Below, piece after piece: positions 49,001 to 61,389 of a DNA stretch of 64,000 bases. Origin of the DNA: Cordia subcordata (Eukaryota; Streptophyta; Magnoliopsida; Boraginales; Cordiaceae). The position numbers and the translations under genes are program-made. The stretch is from positions 5,740,001 through 5,804,000 of the forward strand of contig JAPTOF010000010.1 in NCBI GenBank assembly GCA_028554755.1, in the 5' to 3' direction. The notes beneath the pieces were generated by a model. That model ran no database searches, was not told the origin of the DNA, and saw only the letters and a list, made by a program, of their open reading frames with translations. How positions within the stretch are numbered: the first letter of the stretch is position 1; each line of letters starts with the position of its first letter.

Positions 49001-52000
49001 TGTCTGGTTGGGGAAGTCCCAGCCCCTGCAGCATCTTGATGAACAAGACCATGAAATCCGGGATCAGCTTCCATGTTCGGCAGAACACATGCAACACACG
49101 CAGCTAAAAATCTCCCACAGGGCGAAAAGTGGGCACCCATTTCACTGGAAAGAAATATATATCTCAAGTAAGCATTCAATGAATTTGGCTAATTCTCAAG
49201 CAGATGAATTTGTACCATTATAGTCCAACAATAGACAGAAAAATAAAAATGATTTCAAAATGTCCTAATGACCAGTTAACGTTGGTTGCTACCGCTAAGC
49301 TTCTGTATATTTTCTAAACTTACCACTCAATGGGTAACAAAGTCCAAATTGATTTTGTTCAGATGAAAGACTTATTAAAATCTTAAACACTTGCAATTCC
49401 AAACTTGGAGACGCAAAATGTAAAATACATGATGCATTATTCAGATATACATACCTACAAAGCACAGCATGTGGTATAATTAAGCGGCATTTTTCTGCAT
49501 CAAGAGGTTTACAAGGATCTTTCATATCATGAGGCCATATTCTAAGCTTCACAGTGCACGGTAACTCTGCAGCTGCTGCTGCCGCCAGCGAGGTGGCTAT
49601 CTCAGACTGAATCCTACTTGTGAAAGGTTGAGACTCATTCAAATTAGGGGCAACACTGCCTAAAGGAGCACCATTACCAGATCCAGTTGCAGGTATTACA
49701 CGACTGCGGGAAGAGCGGTGCCGTGAACCAGATCTTCCGGTACCCCTCAAATGAGCCACATTATTCACAGGAACAGAAGCAGGATTTTCTACATTATTGG
49801 AATTAGAAAGGTTACCAGCCCAATTTTGTGAACGCATTGTGCGTTGGGCGGCTTGGCTTTGGCCTATCAACCATCCCTGCAAAAGTGGCAAGTCCCAGTA
49901 AGCTGGGTCGCTAAAAGGGAAAAACTGGTTGCTTCTTTCTTCAACCTGCACATCAGTCTCCATCGGGTCCATGTCTGATTGAGAAACAGTATTTTCCATT
50001 TCCATTGTTGGGGCACTACTTCCAGGTTCTTCTCGTGTAGGAGAGCCACTTGGCTCAATAGGTGACAACAGAAGTTCATATTGTCCAGATGGAGTTGAAT
50101 ATGTAAGAAGCCTCACAGAGGCAGAAGGATCCACTCTTTGTAGACCATTATCGGTATTCCCTTCCTCATCAGTCTGCAGCAGTGGCATTCTACCATCACC
50201 TCTAGCAACTGGAGGCCAAATCAACAAGGGTAGAGACATGGTAGGCAGGTCATTGGCCGAATTTGCTCGATGAGTGGAATGGGCATCAGCTACATATACA
50301 GTAGGAGGAGGGTACCGCAAGTAACCCGGGGAAGTTGCAGTCGTCATGGAGGAATCAGGTGAATCCAGATCATTTACCTGCAAATCACCCAGCAGATAAG
50401 ATCACCAGCACTGTAGATTCTAGCGACATTAAAAGCATTAATCTGATACCTCAGCAGTAAGAAGGAAGGGAGCAGCATGTGGGTGGAAATGCACAGCACG
50501 GAGTGAACGGCGAGTTTTTAGTATGACAGTTGGTGAGGATGCCTCCCCTTTCCTGTTGTAATGCCATATGTGGAGCTGCCACGGGTTGAAAGTTTAACAA
50601 GACCAGCCATATAGAATTCTTAATAATGAACTCCAGAATCCTCACCTTGTGACCTGAAGCTACAGCCAAAAAGTCCCCTTGGGCATGGAATGCGATAGAA
50701 GCAATAGGACGATCTGCAGTGAGGACATTTTCACCAGTCACTCTAACAGCACAAAAGACAAAACAGAGCATAGGAACTTTGCTAACATTTTTAAAATGTT
50801 ACGAGTTATTACAAAAATCACGCGACCCTATGCACTCAGCAGTTTTTGCATCCCACAGGTGAACTTCATGGTCTAAACTTCCACTTGCAAGAACTTCGGG
50901 ATGCAAGGGATGGAATCTAACCTGCAGGAATTGAAGAAACAAATTGAAAGCCAAGCAAACATAAGATAATCATAGAAGCTGCTCAGAATTGGAAAGAAGC
51001 AATAATAGCACACAAGAACTGGACACAGTGATTTTTAAATAGAAAGACGAAAAGCTGTGTAGTACGTCATCTTTCAAATCATATTTGGTCACCCAACAGT
51101 ATCAGTTACATAATATCTAGAATATTATTTTGAGATGAGCACTAGAACAAGAAGTTAAAAGTCTTCAGAAATATTTTCTTTGAGAGTAACATCTTCAGCA
51201 TACTTACTATCTCACTATATTATAAGAGCTAATTACATAAACCATGCTGGGAGGGTCAAATACTTGTGAATCTTTGTGATGTTATATCTCCAACATGGTG
51301 TGTTAAATCTAAGATAATCTAATATTAAAATTGTCTTGTAAATTTAGAGATATTACCTTCATAAATGGCTACCACAGTTAGTGGCTCGACAGCTGCAAGT
51401 GCATTTGTCTCGTCTTTTACGTTACTTAACCTACTTCAAATTCTCTCTTCTCCCACCCCTAAAGTTCTTACGGGGTAGTCACAAGCAAATAGTTTCTATC
51501 GGATAAGGCAACCATATATAGTTATTATTCAGGAGGGACCTTTCATCTTTTGATTGGAGTATCCATATCATAAGATAACTCTTAAACCCCAAAGAGGAAA
51601 CTGCATCATTTTCATCCCATTGTTTTCTCTAAATTGCAACTTAAATAGAGATGCAGTTTCAAAATAGTGCCTTGCTACCCAAGGCAGGAACATTTACATC
51701 CCACACTTACAAGTAATTAAAATGACTAAAACAGGACGCAGTTTCAAAAGAGAGACTTACCACCCAAGGGGTCCTCCGATGACCACTCAACACCTTTAAG
51801 CATTTCCCAGTTTGCCAATCAATTATCTTTACTGTATGGTCTCCACTAGTAGCATAGAAACAACAGAAAAGGAATAAAAATTCCTCTATGATGAATAAAT
51901 TAGAAATCATGTAAATAGCAATATCATTCACAATCCCAAGAAAAAAATGAAAACAAAGAAGATAAAATAAAAAAATCAACTGAAGGATAACCAGAAAGGA

Positions 52001-53622
52001 ATAAAAGATGAAGGTATGGAATATAAAGCACTCACTGGGTAGAAGCAAGCGTCCGACCATCAGGACTGAATGCTGCAGCAATGGTTGACCTGGGAGGAGG
52101 GGACAGCGGACAGTAATTGGCTGATAAATGTCGCATTGACTCTGCCTCCGCCCTGGAATTAAAAAAAAAATTACTCAAAGAGACATAATACATTCAGCAA
52201 TAACTATCTACGCGTCTAGGTGGAAGACGAAAAAGCAAACATTGAAAAGCCAAATTCCAAATGTATACCATAGAAAAATTATGAAATGGTGCCACAGAAC
52301 ATGACAATTACCATGAGATAAGTCCTCGCCTAGCATCTGTTGTGGCTTCACGTTTTACTCGATCAGAGTCAGCATTACAAGTAGAGATATCTCCCCAAAA
52401 CCTTTTAGAAGAATGTTTTGTACGAGGTGAAACCTCCCTCCGAGCTAACAGTTGAAATACATTACATCTGGCACACAGTAAATGAAATTCGAATTAGTAC
52501 ACATGCAATCATAGAATGAAAATCTAATTTGTCGCTTTCCCAAGAAACAACAAGTTTACCTTATCCTGTCCTACCAAAATCAAAAAACAACATAAATGCA
52601 AGAAGAAGAAAACCTCCTCGTGCAGCCAAACAACTTTATAATCAAAACTTATCAAGGTTAAAGGTACACTATAAGCAACAAGAAGCATCTACCTCTAGAA
52701 ACCAACATCTGTAAGCTGTTAAACGTTATTATCCAAAAGCTTCCACGACGGGGAAAAGGAAAATGTTATTTCTCTCTTTCGTAAACTACTTAATCTTAGT
52801 ATCGACAAACATAAATACTAGCAACCAACACATGTAACCCATTAAATCGTTATATGAAAAGGTACCAAACACTAATTGATACTACCATTCTGGACCATTA
52901 AATCCCTTATCCAAAAGAATCAGTAATAACTAGCATTTATCTTTCCCAATAAATCCTAAACCTACAACCACTAACCCCCATAACATGCTTCAACATTCGC
53001 AATCAAATCCATTGCATGTACACTTGAGTAATCAAATCTCATTGTATGTAAACTTGAGTAGTTAAAAAGACCTGAATCATTCACATTTTTCTGCAAAATA
53101 AACTTCAAATACGAAATTTCGCAGCAACAAAGTTGTAAACTTTCCAAATTTCAACACAAAAGAATTCCTCAGAGATTCACACAAAGAAACAACATGACAG
53201 AAACTACAAGCTTCTCAATTCGTATAGGAACCCAAAAAAAAAAAGTTTGTAATAGAAAAGATCAAAATTCGATGCTGTGGATCAAACATTAGATTCTGCT
53301 CGAATTACATATCAAATTCAAAATCAAAATTCAGCTAAAACTTCAACGGTACCAAGCCAGAAAGCAATTAAATTGTAGATCTCAGTTCATGAATCAACAT
53401 AGAAATTAAAGAAAAATCCACACAGTAACATGAAAATACAAAATTCTGATAAAACCTGCTAATAAATACGAAATCGAGATCGAACTAGGGTTCAATTTTG
53501 GAGCGGTACCTTGAATTCTTACGATTGACGGCCGCAGATAACGTCGGAGGAGGAGGGATCAACGGCTGCGAATTCTCCAGCCAAATCAACGACGACGAAG
53601 ACGAGGACGACGAAGGCCTCAT
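45640..53622 (-). CDS. WD40-repeat protein, AMBRA1-like (transducin family), 14 exons
   Basis: Exons in order: 53622-53510, 52467-52312, 52152-52036, 51845-51761, 50921-50827, 50742-50646, 50575-50450, 50377-49455, 49144-48941, 48842-48782, 48277-48164, 46817-46704, 46614-46528, 45666-45640. All borders are GT-AG with matching phases, giving 772 aa. The N-terminus is a serine run and proline-rich (MRPSSSSSSSS...). Exons 3-7 encode WD40 repeats (HGDHTVKIIDWQTGKCLKVLSGH; HPEVLASGSLDHEVHLWDAKT, cut here). The large exon 8 (residues about 264-571) is low-complexity and disordered. Exons 9-14 carry a further WD-like region (FSPCGRFLAACV; FHPSVGNGLVYGTK). This N- and C-terminal WD arrangement around a disordered middle is that of AMBRA1, a CUL4-DDB1 and autophagy factor in animals; the plant homologues are poorly characterised. 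Function in this plant is therefore inferred. Intron 13 holds a MITE. Confidence 0.88.
46066..46091. repeat. (CT)n microsatellite in intron 13 of the WD40 gene
   Basis: About 12 CT units, 16 bp before a Tourist-like MITE. Confidence 0.85.
46108..46334. mobile_element. Tourist-like MITE copy 9, in WD40-gene intron 13
   Basis: Ends are GGGCTCATTTGGATTAGC and GCCAATCCAAACAGGCCC. The internal repeats CAGCTTTTTTTGAGAAGC and AAAAGCTGTATTTGAGC are well preserved. It is flanked by AAA on both sides. One of the youngest-looking copies. Confidence 0.8.
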
Positions 53623-53683
53623 AATTTAGCTTCGCCCTCAAAATCTCATGCGTCCATTTTTATAAATAAAAATCCAAATTTAA

Positions 53684-53711
53684 AAATAATAATAATAATA
53701 ATAATAATAAT
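53684..53711. repeat. (AAT)n microsatellite upstream of the WD40 gene
   Basis: Nine or so AAT units, 62-89 bp upstream of the ATG, so in the 5' UTR or core promoter. Confidence 0.85.
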
Positions 53712-54077
53712 TTCCAGAAAATTTTAAAATCTATGAAGGTTTTCAGTTCAATTCCAAAAATGCCCCTGGATTTTGATCTAATTTACCAAAGGAAATGTGG
53801 GAGTTGAGATCTTAGGGCGAGGGTAAAATGGGGACATAAAAAGTTTGGGAGGTGGAGAGGAGGAAGAAAAGAGGAAGAGGAAGAAGAGAAGTGTGTGTTT
53901 TTAAGGTCCGGGGGCGGAGGGTATGTTTTTACAATTTTTCTGTGATTTGATTGTTTGTGAAATGACTAAATTGCCCTTCGAATTATGCCCTTTGAATTAT
54001 GTGAGGTGATCTGTTATTTCAGTATTTCCAATTTCTTTTTTTCCCTTTATTTGTGAGGAGCATGGATTCACGAATAA

Positions 54078-54299
54078 GAGTCCGATTAGATTAGCTATTT
54101 TTAAAAGTATTTTTTTAATAATTTTTTAAATTAATTTTTTTTAAAAGTTAAAAATTTTAAATTTTATAAAAAATTGTATTTGAATTTTTTTTTTAAATTT
54201 AAACTTTTTTTAACGTCAAATCAAATAGTTATTACAATTTTAATATAATTTTTAAAAAAATATATTTATTCTTAAAAAAAAATCAAACCAAACAGGCTC
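54078..54299. mobile_element. Tourist-like MITE copy 10
   Basis: Ends are GAGTCCGATTAGATTAGC and CAAACCAAACAGGCTC, with TSD TAA on both sides. Core diverged. Confidence 0.65.
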
Positions 54300-55449
54300 T
54301 AAAGGTTGGTCGTATCAATCAAAATAACCCAAACTAATTGAAAAATTTTTTAGTTTGGTTTTTTTATATGGTTAAAAATGTTAGTTTTAAATGAAAAATA
54401 ACTAGTTTGCTTCGGTTTGAAATAAGTCTACAAATTAAGTCTAACTATATTCATTCTTAATTTTATTTGTATATTTGTTACTTGCATAAACTATGTTAGC
54501 CCTAATTTTATGCTTATATTACTTAAACTTGTATTATAAATGGTAAAATAATCTATTGATTAATGTTTTTTTTTCCTCGACATTAGTTGGTAAATTTTTT
54601 TTTTCTTTGCTTTTGTGACTTTTTTGATAAAATTTAAAATTCTTTTAAAAATCAAAACCAAAACCAAATCATCCCAACTTTAGGGACATTGGATTGGTTT
54701 AGTTATTTTATATAACTAAAAACAAATTATTTTGTTTCTAATGAAACTAACTAGTATGGTATGGTTTGGAATAGGTTCAACATCAAGCTAAACTAAACCA
54801 TATTCACCTCTAGTGAGGAAAAGTTGTAGGACAATCTCGTTTGGGTTGTTTTCGTTTCGCTTAATTGATTTAAAAATATGTGTATAATTAAACTGTATTT
54901 GATCGTACATTTCTGTTAATTATATTCTTCTCAAAAGTGTTCCTTATTTTTGAATTTTTTACAATTAATTACTTATTTTTAAAATATGACAATTTAGTCC
55001 TTTATTGTTTCAATTAGCATGGCTTTAGTTCCAAATTCAAAAAATCAGTTTGTAACTACATTAATCTCTGATCTTTACTTTTAAAACGTGACAATTGAGT
55101 CTGAAATTATAAAAATAAGGAATTGAATTGTCGTGTTTTAAGGATGAAGAACTTTCTTGTCAAAGATAAGAGACCAAACAAGTCATTTAAACTTGTTTGA
55201 ATTATGAGTAATTTTATTTTATAATTTTAAATATTAAGATTAACAGTTTAAATTTTGTGAAAAAAGGAAAAGGAATATGACAATTCAATTGAATAATCCT
55301 TGATATTCCAGTTATTATGCTTTTATGAGAACTGTTCTTGTTAGATGCTCAGAACTTTTAGAAGATATTTTTAGAATTTTGAAATAATAATTTTATTAGT
55401 TATCCGCCCCTCCTCCTCCTCTTCTTCTTCTTCTTCTTCTTTTTTCTTA
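54300..55449. other. Intergenic
   Basis: AT-rich with no gene recognised. A CT-rich tract with (CTT)n is at about 55408-55443, directly before the hAT element. Confidence 0.4.
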
Positions 55450-55654
55450 TGAGAAGGTAGACCTGGCAAAACGGGTGAGGACCCGTGAGTCTACCCGCTT
55501 AACCCGCCCATTTAATAGGTTAGGGTTGGGGATTATATCACCCGCTGGGTAAACGGGTCGACCCGGCCCGGCCCGCTAAAGTGGCGGGGCGGGTCGACCC
55601 GCGGGGTACTCGCGGGTTGAAACTTAAATAGTTAAAAATAATAATAAAATAAAA

Positions 55655-56010
55655 AATATATAAGGAAAAGGCAAAGCAATTAATAAATCAGGCAAGAAAA
55701 CTTGAAAAAGATCTTTCTGATTCTCGAAGAATGAGGGGCAAAGGGATTGATCGAGAAAGATCTTTTGTTCTTATTCTAATATAGTGATTGGATTCGCATA
55801 TGTTTGGTAAAGAGAATAATCTTCTCCTTTGAGAATAATCAAAAAGAAATGGAAAGTGTTCAATTGGAACATGAAAACGTGACTAAATTGGTCCTAGTTA
55901 CTCTTCGGGACGGAGTGGACGAAAGAGGGGGTATTCTCGAACGCGGAAAAGGATCCAATGAATTTGAAAGAATTGAACGAGGAGCCGTATGAGGTGAAAA
56001 TAGTCAATTA
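55655..56010 (+). other. Plastid-derived DNA inside the hAT element (rps12 group II intron-like)
   Basis: The block includes CGATCGAGAAAGATC-like text, GATTGGATTCGCATATGTTT, GTGTTCAATTGGAACATGAA and ends GAGCCGTATGAGGTGAAAAT. These phrases are characteristic of the chloroplast rps12 trans-spliced group II intron (3' half, running into domain V). The similarity stops inside domain V, so the rps12 exon is not included. Recognition is from memory of plastid sequence. Sequence differences and the broken end show it is a nuclear copy. Confidence 0.65.
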
Positions 56011-57115
56011 GGGCAAAAGACAAAGTCACCAAACCACAAAAGCTCTCCTCTCACTCAGTCACTCTCAGCCTCACGCAGCCGGCGGCCCGGCAGTCGTCCG
56101 GCCCTTCCCTGCCTTCGTTGAGCAGCCGCACAGTCCACCGGCGACGGAGAGTCGGCGACTAACAAGGTTAGTTTTTTTTTTATTCTCTAATTTTATATAT
56201 ATGTGTGTGTGTGTGCGCGCGCGCTCGGAAAAGACGAAAAGAGTGGCAAACTAGGATTTTAAAGGGTCAAACTAACAAGCATGGTTCGTATAGCTTCTAC
56301 GGGTTCTTAGGTGAATATAAAGTCACTGCAAAATATGATACAAAATTGTAAACTCGACATTTTCACTTACCCGAAGTGATGAGACTAGACACTTTAACAT
56401 CCAGATCTAGTTATTCCAGCTTTGTTACAATTTCCACTTTATATCAAAAATCAAAATGGATCAATTTAACTATTTTTACAAAATATGCATTTATTTCATG
56501 GGTAAATAAGAATGAATTAGTTCACACTGCCGACAAAAGAAATTATTTGCAAGTTCATCAAATTATATAGTCTCACTGGAAAAAGGAAAAAGATCGGCTA
56601 AATGAGCCCCTGACCATCAGAATATCAAAAAGCAAAAGGAGATTTTGAATCATAATTTAGTTTGAAACTGGTTGTTGTTATTTGAAAAGAGAGAAAAGAT
56701 GAAAGAGAGAAAAAAGAAAAAGAAAACAGAAAATGAAGGTCTGAAATTCATTTCCTTCTCCCTCATTCCCTGATACCAGCTTTCTTTTTGTTTTTTTTTA
56801 TTGGGTTCGGGTTAGTTTGTCTTTTTTGTTTTTCTTATTTTTGTGTGGATTAGTTTGTCTTTTTTTGTTTTTCTTATTTTTGTTGGTCAATTTCTTTCTT
56901 TTTTTCACTTTTATTTGATATATGAGAAAGAAGAGGAATAATACAATTTCTTTTATTTCACTCTTTATTTAGGAGATTGTAAAAATTTCTCTTCAATTCT
57001 TAATCTCTAATCGTAGTGCTTTTCTTTTTTCCTTTTCTGTAATGACTTACAGTTGATTTTGGGCACTATTTTGTTGGTGTATTTGCGGGTTGTTGATTGA
57101 CTAGTTGACTATACT

Positions 57116-59440
57116 ATGGAGTCAGAAAATGTCAGTGTTAATAATGAAATGGAGTTTGATGCTAGTATAGATGATGAGGTAAGAGAAGTGTTAGGAGATG
57201 ATATTGGACTTCATGCACTTGATGAAAGTACAGCTAACACTTTTACTAATTCTTCTAAGAAAACGTCACGAGTTCAAACATCTAAATGTTGGTAATATTT
57301 TACTAAATTGGATAAATCTGAAGATGGAAAAGAAAGGGCTGCTTGTAATAGGTGCAAAAAGATTTATCTTGTGGGAGGTAAAGGTTATGGAACTACTAAT
57401 TTGAACAAGCATATTCAAGTTTGTCCACTTCGTGACCATTTTGATGTTGGTCAAATGCTTATTGATGAAGATGGTAGGATACGTTCTAAGAAAATCAATC
57501 AAAATGTTTTTCGTGAGAAACAAGTAATTGCTGTAATCAGACATAATTATCCATTTGCAATGGCTGAGCATGAAGGGCATAATGATTTTTATTTGTATTT
57601 GAACCAAGATGTGAAACTAATTTCAAGAAACACACTTAAAGCTGATGTGTTGAAAGTTTATAAAAGGGAAAAGGCAAGATTGAAAGAAGTTTTAGCTAAA
57701 CATTCTGGGAGAATATGTTTGACATCTGATTTGTGGCAATCTTGCACTAGTGAGGGTTATCTTTGTCTTACTGCACATTTTGTGGATGATAGTTGGAAAC
57801 TGAATAGTAAGGTTTTATCATTTTATCACATGCCTCCTCCACACAGTGGAATTGAGTTAGCCCAAAAGATCATGTTTTTCTTGAAGGAATGGGGAATTGA
57901 GCACAAAATCTTTTCTGTCACATTGGACAATGCATCTGCTAATGATAATATGCAAGATAGATTGATAAATGCATTCAGGTTACATGATGGTTTGTTGTGT
58001 GATGGAGATTTCTTTCATATTCGATGTTGTGCTCATATTTTGAATCTTATTGTTCAAGATGGTTTGAAAGTAGCTAGTGGTGCATTACACAAAATTAGAG
58101 AGAGTGTCAAATATGTGCTTGGCTTGGAAAGTAGGACTTTAAAATTTGAGGAGTGTGCAAAAGCTGCTGAATTAGAAGTTTCAATTGGTCTTCGCTTGGA
58201 TATGCCTGTCCGTTGGAATTCAACATACTTAATGCTTGAGAGTGCCATTAGGTATCGTGCTACCTTTTCACATTTACAAGTTTTTGATAGTCAGTACAAG
58301 TATAGACTATCAGATGAGGAATGGACAAGATGCGAGAAAATATGTGAATTCCTAGAGCCTTTCAATGACATGACTAATTTGTTCTCTGGTATAAATTATC
58401 CGACATCTAATTTGTATTTCATGAATGTGTGGCGCATTCAATCTCTTTTGTTGGAGAACAAGATGAGTGGTGATCTTTTGCTTAGGGTTATGGCAGAAAG
58501 GATGTTGGAGAAATTTGAAAAATATTGGGATGAGTATAGTCCAGTGCTTGCATTTGGGGTTGTATTTGATTCTCGCTTGAAGTGTGATATTCTTCAATTT
58601 TGCTTTGATAAGATAAATCCTGTCACTACAATGGGTAAAATATATCGTATCAAAAGCAAGTTGAAAATGTTGTTTGAAGAATATCAAAAGGAGGCTTCTC
58701 AAAAAACCACAACTACATTGCTATCACCACCATCATCATCCATTGAAAGTAGTAGCGGATCACGGGCTATTGGAAAAGGAAAAGATTTGCTTGATGTAAG
58801 TGCTTCTAAAATTATCCTATTTTTATAAAATTGTTTGTTTCAATTGTGATGTTGATACTTTTCTTTTATGATTGTTTAGGAGTTTGATTTATTTGGGAGT
58901 CAAAGCATTGACAGAAATGGTAAGAGTGAATTGGAATTGTACTTGGAGGAGCCTAGACTTGACCGTAAGCTCCATGCAAACTTAAATGTGTTGGAACATT
59001 GGAGGAAAGAAAAAAATAGGTATCCAGTACTTTCACTTATGGTGCGTGATATATTAAGCATTCCTATAACCACTGTTGCTTCAGAATCTTCTTTTAGTGT
59101 TGGTGGAAGAATTCTTAATAAATATAGAAGCTCTCTCTTGCCGGAAAACTTTGAAGCTTTGTTTTGTACTCGCAATTGGTTGTATGGTTTCAAGTCTACA
59201 AGTAAATTTTATTACAATTATCTTATAAATGATTAAAAAGTGTTTTGCTTATAAGTTTCTAAATTGTAATATGTGAATTAGTAGCTAACTTTTTTGGTAA
59301 ATCTATTCCTAATACTTTTTGTTTTTCTTTTTTTGATAGATGAGAATGAAGAACAAATCTTGAAACGTCTCGAATTCCCTATTTGTAGTTTCAAACCAAA
59401 TGCAAGTTCAAATCAAGTTGTTGATGTGGAAGAGGAATGA
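57116..59440 (+). pseudogene. hAT transposase (BED zinc finger, RICESLEEPER/DAYSLEEPER-like) with one nonsense codon
   Basis: Coding exons 57116-58795, 58880-59201 and 59340-59440 have GT-AG borders and phases that fit, for 701 codons including the stop. Codon 60 is TAA (57293-57295), in SKCW-stop-YFTKLDKSEDG just ahead of the BED finger; elsewhere the family has an ordinary residue there, probably Lys. All else is open. The BED finger has CNRC...HIQVC (about 75-105). Catalytic-core blocks are LTSDLW (about 202), SVTLDNASAN (about 268), HIRCCAHILNLIV (about 300) and RWNSTYLML (about 365). The C-terminal hAT dimerisation domain (HWRKEKNRYPVLS... SESSFSVGGRILN...) is in exon 2. The enzyme would cut and paste the element. 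An N-terminally shortened product or read-through might still be made, but the BED finger would be lost or reduced. Confidence 0.88.
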
Positions 59441-59579
59441 AGAAGTTTGATTGTTGCTATAGTTTTTGAGAAATGATTAAGTTTGATTGTTCTTATGTAG
59501 TGTAATGGATTGAGATTTGAGAATTAATACTTTTGTTTGTTGTTTTATGTTTGTATATTATAACCATTAGATGATTGAG

Positions 59580-59915
59580 TGTGTATTATTTATGAAGTTA
59601 TGGACTTATGATTTGTGAATTGTGATTTAAGGAATTATGATTTTGGTTTATAGATTTGATTATGAATTATGGTTTTATTATTAGGTGTTTAATGCTTAGT
59701 GGTTATTATTTATAGAGTTATGGACCTATGGACATGGTTTGTTTGTGAATTGTGATTTATGGTTTTGATTTTGGATTTGATTATGAATTATGATTGTATT
59801 ATTAGGTGTTTAATAGTTAGTGGTTATTGTTTATAGTATTATGGACTTGTGGGCATGATTTGTGAATAGTGATTTATGGTTTTGATTTTGGATTTGATTA
59901 TGAATTATGATTGGA
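59580..59915 (+). repeat. Tandem repeat of about 120 bp in the hAT 3' region
   Basis: TTTGATTATGAATTATG recurs at about 59657, 59778 and 59894. The associated TTATTAGGTGTTTAAT and GTTATGGAC phrases recur with it. Confidence 0.7.
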
Positions 59916-60207
59916 AATTAAGATTTGTAATTGTTATATAATGATTTAAGTGTTGAATTTTGTGAATTTTAATTGTTAGACACTTAAGACTTTGATTTAT
60001 CATTTTTTAATTAAATTTTAAAAAAATAACATTTTTCTAATATTTGGCGGGTCCAACCCGCCAACCCTATAGGGTCGGTTTAGGGTCTGCCATTGCTTGA
60101 CCCGCCGGGTAATCGGGTAGACCTGACATGACCCACCAACCCGCCTAACCCGACTTAGACGGGTCGGGTCGGGTTGCGGGTACCCGTTTGCTAGGTCTGT
60201 GAGAAGG

Positions 60208-61159
60208 GGTTTAAAGAATATTTCTATAATTCTGAACATTTAGGGTCAACAGCAAAAATTCAAAAAGAAAAAGTAGTTATTTGACAATTGATTCGAAATA
60301 GTTTCTCTATTTCTAGTTGTAAGCTCAAGATGTGGAGTAAAATGATTACTGGATAATACCTATTAAATTATATGCTAACAGTATAATATTCACAATAATG
60401 TTATCTCTTCGGCACAATATTATACTTGACAGTTAATCCAATTTTAAATGTTCACACTAAGCACATAGAAGTCGATGTACATTTTGCTCATGATAAAGTC
60501 GCGGCAGAAAAACTTGTGAATTCGCTTTATTTTCACTTACTTGAGTTTTGGATTGATTAATTCAATTCAATTATAATTGAATAATTACCTTAATACAAGT
60601 CAAGAGACAACTGTACCAAATTATACTAGAAAAATGTCCGAAGGGCTAAGAACAATCTCATGAGAGCAACAATAATGGGATGTCAATGGTTGAGATGTTG
60701 CAGTCTCAATATTTTTCTCAAGAAGAAATTTTTTAGCACAAAAGTTATTTAAGTTAACATTTATGTTTGAATGTCTCTCCTATGTTATATTTTTTAAGGG
60801 GTCTAATAAAGAGTAAGTAATATTCTCAATCCTGTGAGTGCCAAGAGAAAGTTTGAGGCAAAATTTTGCCAGTCAATCAATACAATAATTCGTTTCGAGA
60901 CGTATATATTTTATCCCTATCTTATTTGGTTTTTAAAATGCACTTGCAATCTTTGGTCAAAAACTTTAAGGGGATATTCATAGGATATATCTTTCCATCA
61001 ATTTGGTGATACTTCGATAATCTAACTCAATTTCGAAGTCCCTCTAATGATCTAATCACCGGCCTCATCTTATGATCAATTTAATTAGAGTAACTAAATT
61101 CTGATATAGTTTTAGTTTTTTTTTCTGTTGGGTTTTATTCCATCAGCTATAATGGTTTA
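60208..61159. other. Intergenic
   Basis: No gene or clear element recognised; AT-rich. Confidence 0.4.
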
Positions 61160-61386
61160 GGGCCTGTGTTGGATTGTTTTTTTTTAAGAAAAAATATTTT
61201 TTTTCCCTGAAAAAGTTACATTAAATTTATAATAACTATTTAATTTGACTTCTAAAAAAATTAAAGCTTTGAAAAAAATTCAAATACAACTTTTTTTAAA
61301 AACCAGAATTTTAAGCTTTAAAAATTTTTTTTTTTAAAAACTGTTAAAAAAAATACTTTTAAAAAAAAACCAATCCAAACGGGCTC
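61160..61386. mobile_element. Tourist-like MITE copy 11
   Basis: Ends are GGGCCTGTGTTGGATTG and CCAATCCAAACGGGCTC, with TSD TTA on both sides (61157-61159 and 61387-61389). Confidence 0.75.
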
Positions 61387-61389
61387 TTA

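Larger units (their letters stand above)
55450..60207 (+). mobile_element. Complete hAT-family DNA transposon with 8-bp TSD
   Basis: The TSD TGAGAAGG is perfect at 55450-55457 and 60200-60207; the element itself spans 55458-60199 (4742 bp). The left terminus TAGACCTGGCAAAACGGGT pairs with the right terminus, read inward as CAGACCTAGCAAACGGGT. Both ends have about 150 bp packed with ACCCG/CGGGT motifs (55470-55620 and 60045-60195), likely transposase-binding sites. Inside are a plastid-like segment, a GC-rich untranslated first exon (about 56040-56166, donor AACAAG/GTTAG), a 3-exon transposase and a tandem-repeat 3' region. The perfect TSD and near-intact coding frame argue for a young insertion. 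Confidence 0.9.

Noticed and set aside
59438..59440. Alternative use of 58828 as the transposase stop codon
   Set aside because: The stop at 58828 lies in an intron with a GTAAGT donor at 58796. Splicing restores the conserved hAT dimerisation domain in frame.
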